A DNA stretch of 64,000 bases from Hymenobacter gummosus (lineage in GTDB: Bacteria; Bacteroidota; Bacteroidia; Cytophagales; Hymenobacteraceae), in contig NZ_RXOF01000002.1 of the NCBI RefSeq assembly GCF_003970915.1, positions 186,001 through 250,000 of the forward strand, read 5' to 3'. Both the position numbers and the translations under genes were made by a program. Every line of letters starts with the position of its first letter. The first letter of the stretch is position 1. Positions 50,218 to 60,143 of this stretch are shown here, piece after piece. A model generated the notes under the pieces. That model saw only the letters and a program-made list of their open reading frames with translations. It did no database searches and was not told where the DNA came from.

Positions 50218-51132
50218 ACCAGCGAGTAGGGCGGAGCCCCGAAGATGCGGCGCTGGGCTCGGTAGGGGAAGCGAGCGGCGCGCCGGTAGGAATGGTTGTG
50301 GAAGGGCAGGTACTTCGGGACGGCGCGGCGGGCTGGAACAGTCGGCTCCGCTGCTTTATCCGGGCGGCAGAACGCGGCCCGGGCCGAGCAGGTTCCGTGG
50401 GGGCCGCTGCGACGCTGTGCGGCGTACCGTCTGGAAAGCCACCACGTGAGTACGCACGAGTGGATCTACGCATTATACACGTGGCAGCAGCACCATAGTT
50501 GGGAAGGCTAGCCGATGCGCTCGTGCTAAGTAAAGAGGACCTTTCTTCAGCGACTGTTGCGGCTAAGACTATAAACTCCAGAACACGCTTCGCCGGCTGT
50601 TCATGCCGCAGAGGGGCGGCTGGGAGCAGGGGTGTTGGGACGGTTGAGTTCCTGGAAGAGCAGTTGCCCGGCGGCTTCCCGCAACGGCAGATCCGAGGTG
50701 CGCTCCGGGCAGCGTTGCAGGTCGTAGTGGCAAAATGTGCCGTAGGGCTGGACCTGTGCATGGCGGCTCAAGGCCCCGCAATACGACACCACCGGCGTTT
50801 CCCCAGCGCTGGCCCTGCATCCGTGGCCGCGATGATTTCGAGCGGGGATGGCTGATGGCTGCTGCGGCGGGCTCTTTGCTACTGACCAGCCCAGATTTGA
50901 GCAGATTAGCGGAATCAGTAAGGCTATGTCCCAAGCTGAGGACGATTTCGTGTTGTTTGCTGTGATGCCAACGAACACTGAGCGCGTTGTCGCGGAGTTC
51001 GGTGGCAACTGCCATGATGGTAGCTGATTTTCGTGAGCGGCAGCAGTGTTCCGACAGGCGGAAAAACTGTACCGACGCTGACAGAAAAAAGCCTCCTACA
51101 AGGTTGGCAGCGAGGGTAAAAAAGCGAAAGAC
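50218..51132. other. Intergenic stretch with a possible broken ORF
   Basis: No intact gene is recognised. On the minus strand an ATG at 51015 opens MAVATELRDNALSVRWHHSK and runs sensibly to about 50870. Coding character then seems to move to another frame (YCGALSRHAQVQPYG ... REAAGQLLFQELN, ending near 50640), as if a protein of about 130 residues were frame-shifted. No family recognised. 51067-51096 is partly the inverse of 40723-40745. Confidence 0.3.
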
Positions 51133-51174
51133 TTGGTTGTGGAAAAGAGGGCGGCTGTTAGCTGCCCTTTTTTA
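51133..51174 (+). repeat. Right direct repeat of the inserted segment
   Basis: Same orientation as 40618-40659: 24 identical nt, then a two-base swap, then the same AGCTGCCCTTTTTT end. The preceding bases GCGAAAGA also match those before the left copy (40594-40601). No gene ends here that would need this terminator. Confidence 0.8.
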
Positions 51175-51297
51175 TTTTGATTCAGAGGTAGTTAGCTCAC
51201 TGCGCTGGCAGCTTCCGGCCTTTTTTGACCCACCGCCGTTCCGACCTTGCCCAAGCTGTTTGCACTCGAAGCGGCAAGCCGAGGTCGGCCATTCGAT

Positions 51298-51338
51298 AAA
51301 AAAAGAGCCCCGGCCGCGCTACGCGGCCGGGGCTCTTT
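51298..51338 (-). terminator. Terminator of the ABC permease gene
   Basis: 51302-51318 pairs perfectly with 51322-51338 (17 bp, 3-nt loop). The A-run at 51298-51304 gives the T tract on the minus strand. Confidence 0.9.
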
Positions 51339-51359
51339 GCTGAGGGCAAGCTGCACGGT

Positions 51360-53798
51360 TTATTCCGTGCGCAGGCTCTTCACCGGGTTGGCGCGGGCTA
51401 CGCTCACCGTCTGCGAGGCAATAGTGGCCAAGGCAATGAGGGCGGCAGCCAGCCCGGCCAGCGGGAATATCCACCAGGGCACGGCGATGCGGTAGGCGAA
51501 GTCCTGCAGCCAGCGGTGCATCACGTACCACGACAAGGGGAAGGCCAGCAGGGCCGCCACCAGCACTAGGCGCATAAAGTCGCGGGAGAGGAGCACCACG
51601 ATGGTGGCGGTGCTGGCCCCGAGTACCTTGCGGATGCCGATTTCCTTTACGCGCTGGGTAATGGCGAAGGAGGAGAGGCCGAACAAACCCAGGCAGGCAA
51701 TGAGGATGGCAATGCCGGCGAAGATGCCGAACAGCATACTCTGGCGCTGCTCGGCCTGGTAGAGCCGGTCGTAGCTGTCGTCGAGGAAGGTGTAGGTAAA
51801 GGGCTCATCGGGCAGAAACGCCTTCCAGGTGCGCTCCAGGTGCTGCAAGGAGCCCGGCACGTCGGCCCCGGCCAGCTTCACCGACAAATAGTTGTAGGAC
51901 GAGCGGGACGTCACGGTGCTCAGGAACATCACCATCGGCACGATGGGCTGGTGCAAGGACTCGAAGTGGTAGTCCTCCGTTACGCCCAGCACCCGGCCTG
52001 GCACGCCGCCGTAGCGAAACGCCTGGCCCACGGCCTCGGCCGGCGACTTCCAGCCAATCAGGCGTACGGCGGTGGCGTTCAGGATGAAGCCCGCGGTGTC
52101 AGTTGGGAAGGCCTTGGGGTCGAAGTTGCGGCCGGCGGCCAGCTTGATGCCGTAGGTCGGCAGGAAGCCCTCGTCGATGCCGAGGTACTTCACGCTGGCC
52201 GAGGTGGGTCGCAGCGAGTCGCCGACGCTGGCGGCAGCGTCGCTGGCGTCGAGCAGGCGGCCGGTGGGGATGCGCGAGGAGAGGCCCAGGGCCTGCACGC
52301 CGGCTTGCTGCTGCAGGGCGTGGCGGAAGGCTTCGTACTGGGGCCGGAGGCTCAGCGGGAAGCCCAGCGTGACAATCTGCGCCCGGTCGTAGCCCAGCGG
52401 AGTCTGCCGCAGGTAGCGCAGCTGCAGGGCCACCACGGCGGTGCTCACCAGCAGCCCGATGCTCACCATGAACTGCACCACCACCAGCACCCGCCGGAAA
52501 GTCAGCCCGCCGCTGATTTTGGTGAAGCCCTTCAGAATCTGCTGGGGCTGGAATGAGGACATGAACAAGGCCGGGTACAGCCCCGACACCACGCCCACCA
52601 CCAAAGGCAGCACCGCAAGGCCCAGCAGCACCGGCGGCTGCCACAGCAGCTGCGGCGGCAGGGCCGTGCCCGCGAGCCGGCCCAGCCACGGCAGGGCCAG
52701 CACCGTGCAGCCCACGGCCAGCAGCGTCGCCAGGGCCGTTATCAGCACCGATTCGCCCAGGAATTGCAGGATGATTTCGGAACGCTGGGCGCCTACCACC
52801 TTGCGCACACCCACCTCCTTGGCCCGCAGGGCGGCGCGGGCGGTGCTCAGGTTCATGTAGTTGATGCAGGCAATCAGCAGCACGAACAGGGCAATAATGC
52901 CGAAGATGTACACCCGGTTTACGTCGCCGTTGGGCTCCAGCTCATCGGCGCGGTTGGAGTGCAGGTGAATGTCGGTGAGGCGCTGCAGGGCCAGGCTGCT
53001 CATCTTGGAGGGCCGCACGTAGTCGGCGGCCCGCTGGGGTTGGGGCAGGTGGCGGTCGAGGAAGGCCGGCAGCTGGGCTTCGAGCTGGGCCGCGTCGGTG
53101 CCGGGCGCCAGCCGGAAGTAGGTGTGGAAGGCGTTGTTGCTCCAGTTGGTGCGCAGGTTTCGTTCGCCGTAGACGGTGGAGTCGTTCAGCGTGCTGAACG
53201 ACACGAGCACGGCCGGGTGCAGGTGGCTGTTTTCGGGCAGGGCCTGGTACACACCGGTGACCTTGCACAGAATGCGCGCGTCGATTTTCAGCTCCTGGTT
53301 CAGCGGGTCCTGGTCGCCGAAGTACTTGCGGGCCGCGCTTTGCTCCAGTATCACCGAGCGCGGCTCCGACAGGGCGGTGCGGGCGTCGCCGCGCAGCATG
53401 CGCACCCCAAACAGCTCCAGAAATGCCGGCTCCGAAAAGAACAGGCTGTCCTCGGTCAGGATGCGGTCCTCGTGGCGCACCACCACGGGGCTGAACAGGA
53501 TCATCCGGCTCAGCTGCTCAATCTGCGGGAAGTCGTTTTTCAGCAGCGGCCCGAAAGGCGGAGCCACCGAGCTGAGCTGCAGGGTACTGGCTCCCTCGGG
53601 GTTGTAAAATTCGCGGGTGACGCGGTAAGTGCGGTCGGCATTGGGCGCGGCGCGGTCGTAGCTGGTTTCGTGCAGGATGTAGGCCAGAATCAGCAGGCAG
53701 CAGGTCAGGCCCGTAGTCAGCCCGAATAGGTTGATGCCGGCTATCAGCTTGTGCTTAAGCAGATTCCGCACGGTGACGGTGAGGTAGTGTCGGAGCAT
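51360..53798 (-). CDS. MacB/FtsX-type ABC transporter permease
   Basis: 812 residues from the ATG at 53798 (the upstream extension is repeat sequence). About eight transmembrane helices: one after MLRHYLTVTVRNLLKHK, then a large periplasmic domain (about 45-270), three helices around 280-420, a second periplasmic domain, and three at the C-terminus ending PVKSLRTE. Two FtsX core motifs are visible: TARAALRAKEVGVRKVVGA and ITQRVKEIGIRKVLGAS. This is the Bacteroidota tandem FtsX permease type for export of small molecules or lipoprotein-like cargo. Last gene of the adaptor, ATPase, permease run. Confidence 0.92.
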   Translation of the reverse strand: MLRHYLTVTVRNLLKHKLIAGINLFGLTTGLTCCLLILAYILHETSYDRAAPNADRTYRVTREFYNPEGASTLQLSSVAPPFGPLLKNDFPQIEQLSRMILFSPVVVRHEDRILTEDSLFFSEPAFLELFGVRMLRGDARTALSEPRSVILEQSAARKYFGDQDPLNQELKIDARILCKVTGVYQALPENSHLHPAVLVSFSTLNDSTVYGERNLRTNWSNNAFHTYFRLAPGTDAAQLEAQLPAFLDRHLPQPQRAADYVRPSKMSSLALQRLTDIHLHSNRADELEPNGDVNRVYIFGIIALFVLLIACINYMNLSTARAALRAKEVGVRKVVGAQRSEIILQFLGESVLITALATLLAVGCTVLALPWLGRLAGTALPPQLLWQPPVLLGLAVLPLVVGVVSGLYPALFMSSFQPQQILKGFTKISGGLTFRRVLVVVQFMVSIGLLVSTAVVALQLRYLRQTPLGYDRAQIVTLGFPLSLRPQYEAFRHALQQQAGVQALGLSSRIPTGRLLDASDAAASVGDSLRPTSASVKYLGIDEGFLPTYGIKLAAGRNFDPKAFPTDTAGFILNATAVRLIGWKSPAEAVGQAFRYGGVPGRVLGVTEDYHFESLHQPIVPMVMFLSTVTSRSSYNYLSVKLAGADVPGSLQHLERTWKAFLPDEPFTYTFLDDSYDRLYQAEQRQSMLFGIFAGIAILIACLGLFGLSSFAITQRVKEIGIRKVLGASTATIVVLLSRDFMRLVLVAALLAFPLSWYVMHRWLQDFAYRIAVPWWIFPLAGLAAALIALATIASQTVSVARANPVKSLRTE

Positions 53799-53888
53799 GG
53801 CAGTTGAGGAGAAGGAGCGGGGTAAGCTTGTTTTCAGGTAGGGGCGGGGTAGCTCAGAAAGGCGGGCAGGCAAGCGGCTTTGTTAGGT

Positions 53889-53993
53889 CGTCATGTCGAG
53901 CGAAGTCGAGACATCTCGCGTGCTGACTCCGGATAGTCACCTTTTCATTGGAATTACTATCCGGCGAGATGTCTCGACAAGCTCGACATGACG
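53889..53993. repeat. Complete CGTCATGTCGAG palindrome
   Basis: Left arm 53889-53919 and right arm 53964-53993 are inverted copies with few mismatches. An inner hairpin CCGGATAGT/ACTATCCGG lies between. One arm of the same family occurs at 19817-19853. It sits between permease and ATPase genes of one transporter. Confidence 0.75.
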
Positions 53994-54028
53994 TTCCAGT
54001 GTCGACGTTCAAGTGGCGTTGCTCTTGG

Positions 54029-54706
<678 letters not shown>

Positions 54707-54864
54707 AGCCAGCGGGCGGTTGAGAGAAGAAAAAAAGTAGGGGGAGGGCGTCGAAGCAGCACCGCCGGTAAGACCGGGCCACTCATTCACCACAACTCGT
54801 AGCTGCGTCGCTGCGGGCAGCGCCGCTCCGGCGCCCTCCTGGGATTTTAGGGTCGGTTTTCAGC

Positions 54865-55037
54865 ACGTCGTCCTGAGCTCAAGCGAAGGACCTTCCTCGG
54901 GCCTCGCACTGCCGCCACCTACGAAGCGCAAACGCCCTTTCTCGGCGGGAACAATAACAGTAGTAGGGCGTCTGTGCATTGATTATCAGTTGGTGCCAGT
55001 TCCGAGGAAGGTCCTTCGCCAAGGCTCAGGATGACGT
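54865..55037. repeat. GTCCTGAG...GAAGGACCTT palindrome
   Basis: Left arm 54865-54900 and right arm 55002-55037 are inverted copies (about 36 nt, few mismatches). Same family as 31687-31800. It fills the middle of the 368-nt gap 54707-55074 between adaptor and ATPase genes; nothing else is seen there. Confidence 0.75.
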
Positions 55038-55074
55038 TCTTATTTCGTGACGTTCTTATCTGCCGTTTTGCGCG

Positions 55075-56328
55075 CTACTGCTTCAGCACCAGCTCCTGCA
55101 TGGTGCCATAGTTGTCGTAGCCGGAGGTGATGACCCGGTCGCCGGGCTGCAGGCCGCCCAGCACTTCGTAGTAGTCGGGGTTCTGGCGGCCCAGGCGCAC
55201 GTCGGTGCGGTAGGCGCTGCGGCCGTCGGGGCTGAGGCGGAACACCCAGTTGCCGCCGGTTTGCTGGTAGAAGCCGCCCTTGGCCAGCAGCAGGGCTCGG
55301 GTTTCGTCGCCCAGCGCCAGGCGAATCTGCAGCGTCTGGCCGCGGCGGATGGCCTTGGGCACGGCCTCGGGGAAAACCATGTCGACCTGGAAGGTGCCCC
55401 GGTTGACCTGCGTGTACACCTTCCGGATTTGCAGCGGGTACGCGCGGCCGGCCACGGTGCAGCTGCCGCGCAGGCCCGGCACGATGCGCGTGATGTAGTG
55501 CTCGTCGATGTCGGCGCGCACCTTGTGGCCGCTGATGGCGTCGAGCTGGCCCAGGCGGGCGCCCTTGTTGATGTTCTGCCCGATTTCGGCGTCGAGCGAG
55601 GTCAGCTGCCCATCGATGGGGGCGCGCACCACCAGGTCGCCCACTTTGCGGCGCATCAGCGCCAGGGCGTTTTGCATGCGGGCGTAGGAGCGGGCGGCCT
55701 GGGTGGTTTCCTGGCGGGTGGCCGAGGAGTCCTGGCGCAGCATGGTGCGGCTCAGGCGGCGGCGGCGCGTCTGGTAGTGGTAGGCGTTTTCGGCCTGCTT
55801 AAAGTCCTGCAGGGCAATGACTTTCTGCTCGTACAGGGTTTTCTGCAGCTTATACACCCGCTCGGCTTCCTGGTAGGCGTTGTCGGCGTCGGCCAGCTGG
55901 TTGAGGCGGTTGTTGGTGTTCTGCTGGGCCGCGTTGCGCGAAAGCTGCATCTGGGTAAACAGGTTCAGCACGGCCGTTTCCTGGTTTACCAGGCTCAGCT
56001 CCAAATCGGCGTTGGAGAGGCGCAGCACCGGCTGGCCTTTCTTCATCAGGGCGCCGTCCTCCACGTATTTTTCCTCCACCCGGCCGCCTTCCAGCGCGTC
56101 GAGGTAGATGGTGGTTTCGGGCAGCACCACGCCGCTGACGGGAATGAACTCCTGGAAGGAGCCCTGGTGTACCTCGCTCACGCTCAGCCGCGCCGGGTCC
56201 ACGTTCAGCTGACTGGGGCCGGCGCCGTAATAGAAGCTGCCCACGGCCAGCAGCCCCAGCAGGGGCAGGCTGCTCATCAGCAGCACTTTGCGGGTGGTCC
56301 ACTTCTTCGGGGTAATAGCTCGGTCCAC
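55075..56328 (-). CDS. HlyD/MacA-type periplasmic adaptor
   Basis: 417 residues. N-terminal membrane anchor KVLLMSSLPLLGLLAVGSFYYG (about 15-36). Biotinyl-lipoyl half motifs are VSGVVLPETTIYLDALEGGRV and VVRAPIDGQLTSLDAEIGQNI, separated by a long coiled-coil hairpin (about 105-230). The beta-barrel and membrane-proximal domain end GGLQPGDRVITSGYDNYG. It links the ABC permease to an outer-membrane channel not encoded here. It diverges from the NtrC-type regulator, and a sigma-54-like site lies 60 nt upstream. Confidence 0.92.
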   Translation of the reverse strand: MDRAITPKKWTTRKVLLMSSLPLLGLLAVGSFYYGAGPSQLNVDPARLSVSEVHQGSFQEFIPVSGVVLPETTIYLDALEGGRVEEKYVEDGALMKKGQPVLRLSNADLELSLVNQETAVLNLFTQMQLSRNAAQQNTNNRLNQLADADNAYQEAERVYKLQKTLYEQKVIALQDFKQAENAYHYQTRRRRLSRTMLRQDSSATRQETTQAARSYARMQNALALMRRKVGDLVVRAPIDGQLTSLDAEIGQNINKGARLGQLDAISGHKVRADIDEHYITRIVPGLRGSCTVAGRAYPLQIRKVYTQVNRGTFQVDMVFPEAVPKAIRRGQTLQIRLALGDETRALLLAKGGFYQQTGGNWVFRLSPDGRSAYRTDVRLGRQNPDYYEVLGGLQPGDRVITSGYDNYGTMQELVLKQ

Positions 56329-56386
56329 GGGGTGAATTTTTTTACGCGGGGCCGAAAAAAATATTCGGCCGTTTGCCCGATTTGGC

Positions 56387-56402
56387 GGCCATTGCCGTGC
56401 CG
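56387..56402 (-). promoter_or_regulatory. Candidate sigma-54 promoter for the efflux operon
   Basis: On the minus strand CGGCACGGCAATGGCC has the invariant GG-N10-GC spacing and resembles TGGCAC-N5-TTGC. It points to the adaptor gene, whose start is about 60 nt downstream. Upstream at 56466-56476 (TGATACAATCA) and 56487-56495 (CTGATACAG) lie two short palindromic, similar boxes that could bind the adjacent regulator. The rest of the gap 56329-56819 shows no gene. Confidence 0.45.
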
Positions 56403-56819
56403 GAAATGCAAGTAGCTTATTTTCAAATCATTGCTAAATAGTCGTTTCCGGGCGGTGTTCGGTTTTGATACAATCAGTGTGCGGTGCTGATACAGTCGGA
56501 CGGCAGGCGTCCTCAGGCTCCCCGCGGCAGGGCAGGAGCGGGGCCACGGCGGGGCTTGATTTTGCCCCCGAAAATTGCCGTGCTTTGTCGGAGTCATTCG
56601 GCCACCGGGGCGCCTTTCTGTTGCAGCCCTGCGCGTTTCCTGGTTGCGCGGTACCCACGGCAGTTGGGCTCTTTTGCGAGTGTAACCTATTGCCTGCCAC
56701 TATCATGCGCTAGTTGCCAGTTGGCGCGGACGCCAAGAAGCAATGATGCGTCTCTAGCCGGCCTGCCCCGCTTCGCCGCCCCGCGGCCCATTTCTGTCCC
56801 GATTACTCCTGCTCCCGCT

Positions 56820-58184
56820 ATGAACCTGCGCGCCGCTTCCGTCCTCGTGCTCGACGACGACCCCGACATCCTGACGGCCGTGCGCCTGCTGCTCAAAACG
56901 CAGGTACGCGAGGTGACGGTGGAGCGCCGCCCCGAAGCCCTGCCCGGCCTGCTCGCCGCCCGCGCCTTCGACGTGATTCTGCTGGACATGAACTACCACA
57001 GCGCCATCAACACCGGCAACGAGGGGTTTTTCTGGCTGCGGCGCATCAAGGAGCTGGGCTCCGCGGCGGCCGTCATCATGATAACGGCCTACGCCGACAT
57101 CGACCTGGCCGTGCGCGCCCTCAAGGAAGGCGCCGCCGACTTCGTGGTCAAGCCCTGGCACAACGACAAGCTGCTGAGCACCATTCAGGACGCGCTGCGG
57201 CCCCTCGGTGGGGCGGAGGCCGGCAAGGCGGCCGCGGTGCCCGCCCGCGCCGGCGGCGCGCCCAATTTGCTGGGCTCGGCCCCGACCATGCAGCAGATTT
57301 TTCGCACCATCGAGAAAGTGGCGCCCACCGACGCCAACGTGCTGGTACTGGGCGAAAACGGCACCGGCAAGGATTTGGTGGCCCAGGCCGTGCACCGCGC
57401 CTCCGCCCGCGCCGCCGGGCCCTTCGTGAAAGTCGACGTGGGGGCGCTGACGCCTTCCTTGTTCGAGTCGGAGCTGTTCGGGCACAAGAAGGGCGCCTTT
57501 ACCGACGCCCGCGAGGACCGCGCCGGCCGTTTCGAGGCGGCCCAGGGCGGTACTTTGTTTCTGGACGAAATCGGCAACCTGGGGCTGGCCCAGCAGGCCA
57601 AGCTGCTCACCGTGCTGCAAAACCGGCAGGTCACGCGCCTGGGCGCCAACCAGCCCACGGCGGTGGATATTCGCCTGATCTGCGCCACCAACGTGCCCCT
57701 GAGCGAGCTGGCCGACGAGCGGCGCTTCCGCAAGGACTTGCTTTACCGCATCAACACCGTGGAGCTGCTGGTGCCCCCGTTGCGCAGCCGCCCGGCCGAT
57801 ATTGCGGGGCTGGCCCGGCACTTTGCGGCCCAGTACGCGGCCAAGTACCACCGCCCCGCGCCCACGCTCAGCCCCGCCGCCCTGCGCCGGCTGGAGCAGT
57901 ACGCCTGGCCCGGCAACGTGCGCGAGCTGCAGTACACCATCGAGCGGGCCGTTATCATGGCCGACACGGCCGAGCTGCAGCCCGAGGACCTGCACTTCTC
58001 GCAGCTGGAGCCTACGCCCGCGGCGGCGGCCGAAGTGGCCGACAACCTCACGCTCAGCGCCGTGGAGCGCAACGCCATTCTGCGCGTCATCGAGAAGCAC
58101 GGCGGCAACATCACCCGGGCGGCGCAGGAGCTGGGCCTCACGCGCACGGCCCTGTACCGCCGCCTCAACAAGCATGCGCTCTAG
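56820..58184 (+). CDS. NtrC-family sigma-54-dependent response regulator
   Basis: 454 residues from the ATG at 56820 (the open upstream frame is non-coding). Receiver: DDD 12-14, Asp56, Lys111. AAA+ domain: Walker A GENGTGKD (178-185), sigma-54 contact loop GAFTDA (225-230, usual form GAFTGA), Walker B LFLDE (246-250) and the arginine-finger region RFRKDLLYRI. C-terminal Fis-type helix-turn-helix (NITRAAQELGLTRTALYRRL). It should activate sigma-54 promoters when phosphorylated, most simply the divergent efflux operon. It overlaps the kinase gene by 11 nt. Confidence 0.94.
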   Translation: MNLRAASVLVLDDDPDILTAVRLLLKTQVREVTVERRPEALPGLLAARAFDVILLDMNYHSAINTGNEGFFWLRRIKELGSAAAVIMITAYADIDLAVRALKEGAADFVVKPWHNDKLLSTIQDALRPLGGAEAGKAAAVPARAGGAPNLLGSAPTMQQIFRTIEKVAPTDANVLVLGENGTGKDLVAQAVHRASARAAGPFVKVDVGALTPSLFESELFGHKKGAFTDAREDRAGRFEAAQGGTLFLDEIGNLGLAQQAKLLTVLQNRQVTRLGANQPTAVDIRLICATNVPLSELADERRFRKDLLYRINTVELLVPPLRSRPADIAGLARHFAAQYAAKYHRPAPTLSPAALRRLEQYAWPGNVRELQYTIERAVIMADTAELQPEDLHFSQLEPTPAAAAEVADNLTLSAVERNAILRVIEKHGGNITRAAQELGLTRTALYRRLNKHAL

Positions 58185-59505
58185 CCACCGCCTCTGCCTG
58201 GCCGCCACCGTGCTGCTGCTGGCCGCTGCGCTGGGCGCGGCGGCCTGGCTGCTCACGCAGCACCGCGGCTTCTGGGCCCTGCTGTGCCTGCTGCCGGCCG
58301 GCTGGGCCGTGGTGGAGCTGTACCGCGGCCCGGCCCGGCTGCTGCGCGAGGTCGACGAGTTTGCCGAGGCGGTGCGCTACCGCGACTTTTCGCGGCAGTA
58401 CGGGCGGCGCGGCGGCCGGCCCGAGCTGCAGGCCCTGGACCGCAACCTGCAGGAAATCAACGCGACCTTCCGCGCCATCAGCCGGGAAAAGGAGACGCAG
58501 CAGCAGCACCTGCAGACCATCCTGGAGCTGGTTCAGACCGGCATTCTGTCGTACGAGCCAAGCTCCGGGGCGGTGTGGTGGCTGAACGGGGCGCTGAAGG
58601 AAATGCTACGCCTGCCCCAACTCAAGAACCTCAGCGGCCTGTCCCGGCGCTACCCCGCCCTGGCCGCCCAGCTGACCGCGTTGCGCCCCGGTCCGCCCCA
58701 GCTGGTCGCGGTGCCGGTGGGTACTGGCACGCTGCGCCTGCTGCTGGCCGCCAGCGTGTTTCAGACGGAAGGGCGGCGCTACAAGCTGGTGGCGTTTCAG
58801 AACGTGGGCGAGGCCCTGGACGAAACCGAGGCCGGCGCCTGGCAGAAGCTGCTGCGCGTGCTCACCCACGAAATCATGAACTCGGTGGCGCCCATTGCCT
58901 CCCTGGCCGAAACGCTGCAGCAGCGCCTGCACGCCGCCGACCCCGCCGACCCCGACCTGCGCGAAGACCTGGAGCTGGGCATTGGCACCATCAAGCGCCG
59001 CAGCGACGGGCTTCTGCAGTTTTCGACCACCTACCGCAGCCTGAGCAAAATCAGCGCGCCCAACCGCCAGACCCTGCCGGTGTACGAGCTGTTCGAGGCC
59101 GTGCACCAGCTGCTGCTGCCCAAGCTGCAGGCCCGCGGCATCAGCCTCGACCTGGTGCTGCCCGACCCCCAGCTCACCCTGCAGGCCGACCCGGTGCTGC
59201 TCGAACAGGTGCTCATCAACCTGGTCATCAACGCCATGGACGCCCTGCTGGGCCGCCTCGAGCCGCGCATTACCCTCAGCGGCACCGCCGCCGAAGCCGG
59301 CCGCGCCACCCTCAGCGTGGCCGACAACGGCGCGGGCCTGGACGCGGAAACGGCCGAGCAGGTGTTCGTGCCCTTCTTTACCACCAAAAAGAACGGCAGC
59401 GGCATCGGGCTGAGTTTGTGCAAGCAGATTCTGCTGCTGCACAAAGGCACGATTCAGCTCCGCTCGGCCCCGGGTGTGGGCACCGTCGTCACGCTGCAGC
59501 TGTAG
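58174..59505 (+). CDS. Membrane sensor histidine kinase, NtrY-like
   Basis: 443 residues; the ATG at 58174 lies within the end of the regulator gene, so the pair is translationally coupled. Two N-terminal helices (LCLAATVLLLAAALGAAAWL and FWALLCLLPAGWAVVEL) have a very short loop, so the signal is probably sensed in the membrane or cytoplasm. A PAS-like region (about 100-205) follows. HisKA: VLTHEIMNSVAPI. HATPase: INLVINAMDAL, DNGAGLD, GSGIGLSLCKQIL. It is the cognate kinase of the NtrC-type regulator. Confidence 0.93.
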   Translation: MRSSHRLCLAATVLLLAAALGAAAWLLTQHRGFWALLCLLPAGWAVVELYRGPARLLREVDEFAEAVRYRDFSRQYGRRGGRPELQALDRNLQEINATFRAISREKETQQQHLQTILELVQTGILSYEPSSGAVWWLNGALKEMLRLPQLKNLSGLSRRYPALAAQLTALRPGPPQLVAVPVGTGTLRLLLAASVFQTEGRRYKLVAFQNVGEALDETEAGAWQKLLRVLTHEIMNSVAPIASLAETLQQRLHAADPADPDLREDLELGIGTIKRRSDGLLQFSTTYRSLSKISAPNRQTLPVYELFEAVHQLLLPKLQARGISLDLVLPDPQLTLQADPVLLEQVLINLVINAMDALLGRLEPRITLSGTAAEAGRATLSVADNGAGLDAETAEQVFVPFFTTKKNGSGIGLSLCKQILLLHKGTIQLRSAPGVGTVVTLQL

Positions 59506-59520
59506 CCTAGTGGGCCGCGC

Positions 59521-59558
59521 AAAAAAGAGGCGCGGCTGCTCTACGGCTGCCGCGCCTC
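59521..59558 (-). terminator. Terminator for the minus-strand gene at 59584
   Basis: GAGGCGCGGC (59527-59536) pairs with 59549-59558. The A6 run at 59521-59526 is the T tract on the minus strand. Confidence 0.8.
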
Positions 59559-59583
59559 CTGACGCTTTGGTGACGATTAGCCG

Positions 59584-59976
59584 CTAGTGCACCACCCGGA
59601 TAAGGTACTGCGGAGCGTCGGCGGGGCTGCTTTCGTCGCGGAAGGCACCCACGCGGCTGGGCCCGTAGCCCAGGTTGACTTTCACCCACTCGTCGCGGGC
59701 GGGCAGCAGGCTGAGAATGTCCTGGCGCAGCGTGCCGAGGGCGTCCTGCAGGTTCTGCTGCTTCAGCGTCAGCTCGTCGGCGGTCTGGTCGAAGCTGCCG
59801 GTGGGGGGACGCTGCTCGAAACCGCCGGTATCGGGGGCGGGCTGGGCTACTTCGGCGGCGTGCGAGCGGGTGGCCACGGTGAGCTGGCGCAGCTCTTCTT
59901 CGGCCGCGAGGTAGGCGGTGACTTTCTCTTCGAGCGGGAGCAGGTTGGGGTCGAGGTAATCGAGGTTGGAGGCCAT
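59584..59976 (-). CDS. Small conserved-looking protein, unknown
   Basis: 130 residues from the ATG at 59976. The N-terminal half is acidic and helical (LEEKVTAYLAAEEELRQL). The middle, DTGGFEQRPPTGSFD, looks unstructured. The C-terminal half is EWVKVNLGYGPSRVGAF followed by PQYLIRVVH. No signal peptide or membrane segment, and I do not recognise the family. It has its own terminator and codon usage like its neighbours, so it is likely a real gene. Confidence 0.65.
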   Translation of the reverse strand: MASNLDYLDPNLLPLEEKVTAYLAAEEELRQLTVATRSHAAEVAQPAPDTGGFEQRPPTGSFDQTADELTLKQQNLQDALGTLRQDILSLLPARDEWVKVNLGYGPSRVGAFRDESSPADAPQYLIRVVH

Positions 59977-60143
59977 GATTGAGAGAACAATGGGTCGGTA
60001 GCTGAACGGAAGCCGGCGCGGGAAGGATACAGGGCCGCGGAGTTGCACAAGCCGGCGCCGACGCAACGGAGTCGCCCTGGGCGGCGCGGCGCGTCCGCCG
60101 CGGCCGGAATTATATCACCGGATTGGTGCCCGGGCCGACCGGC

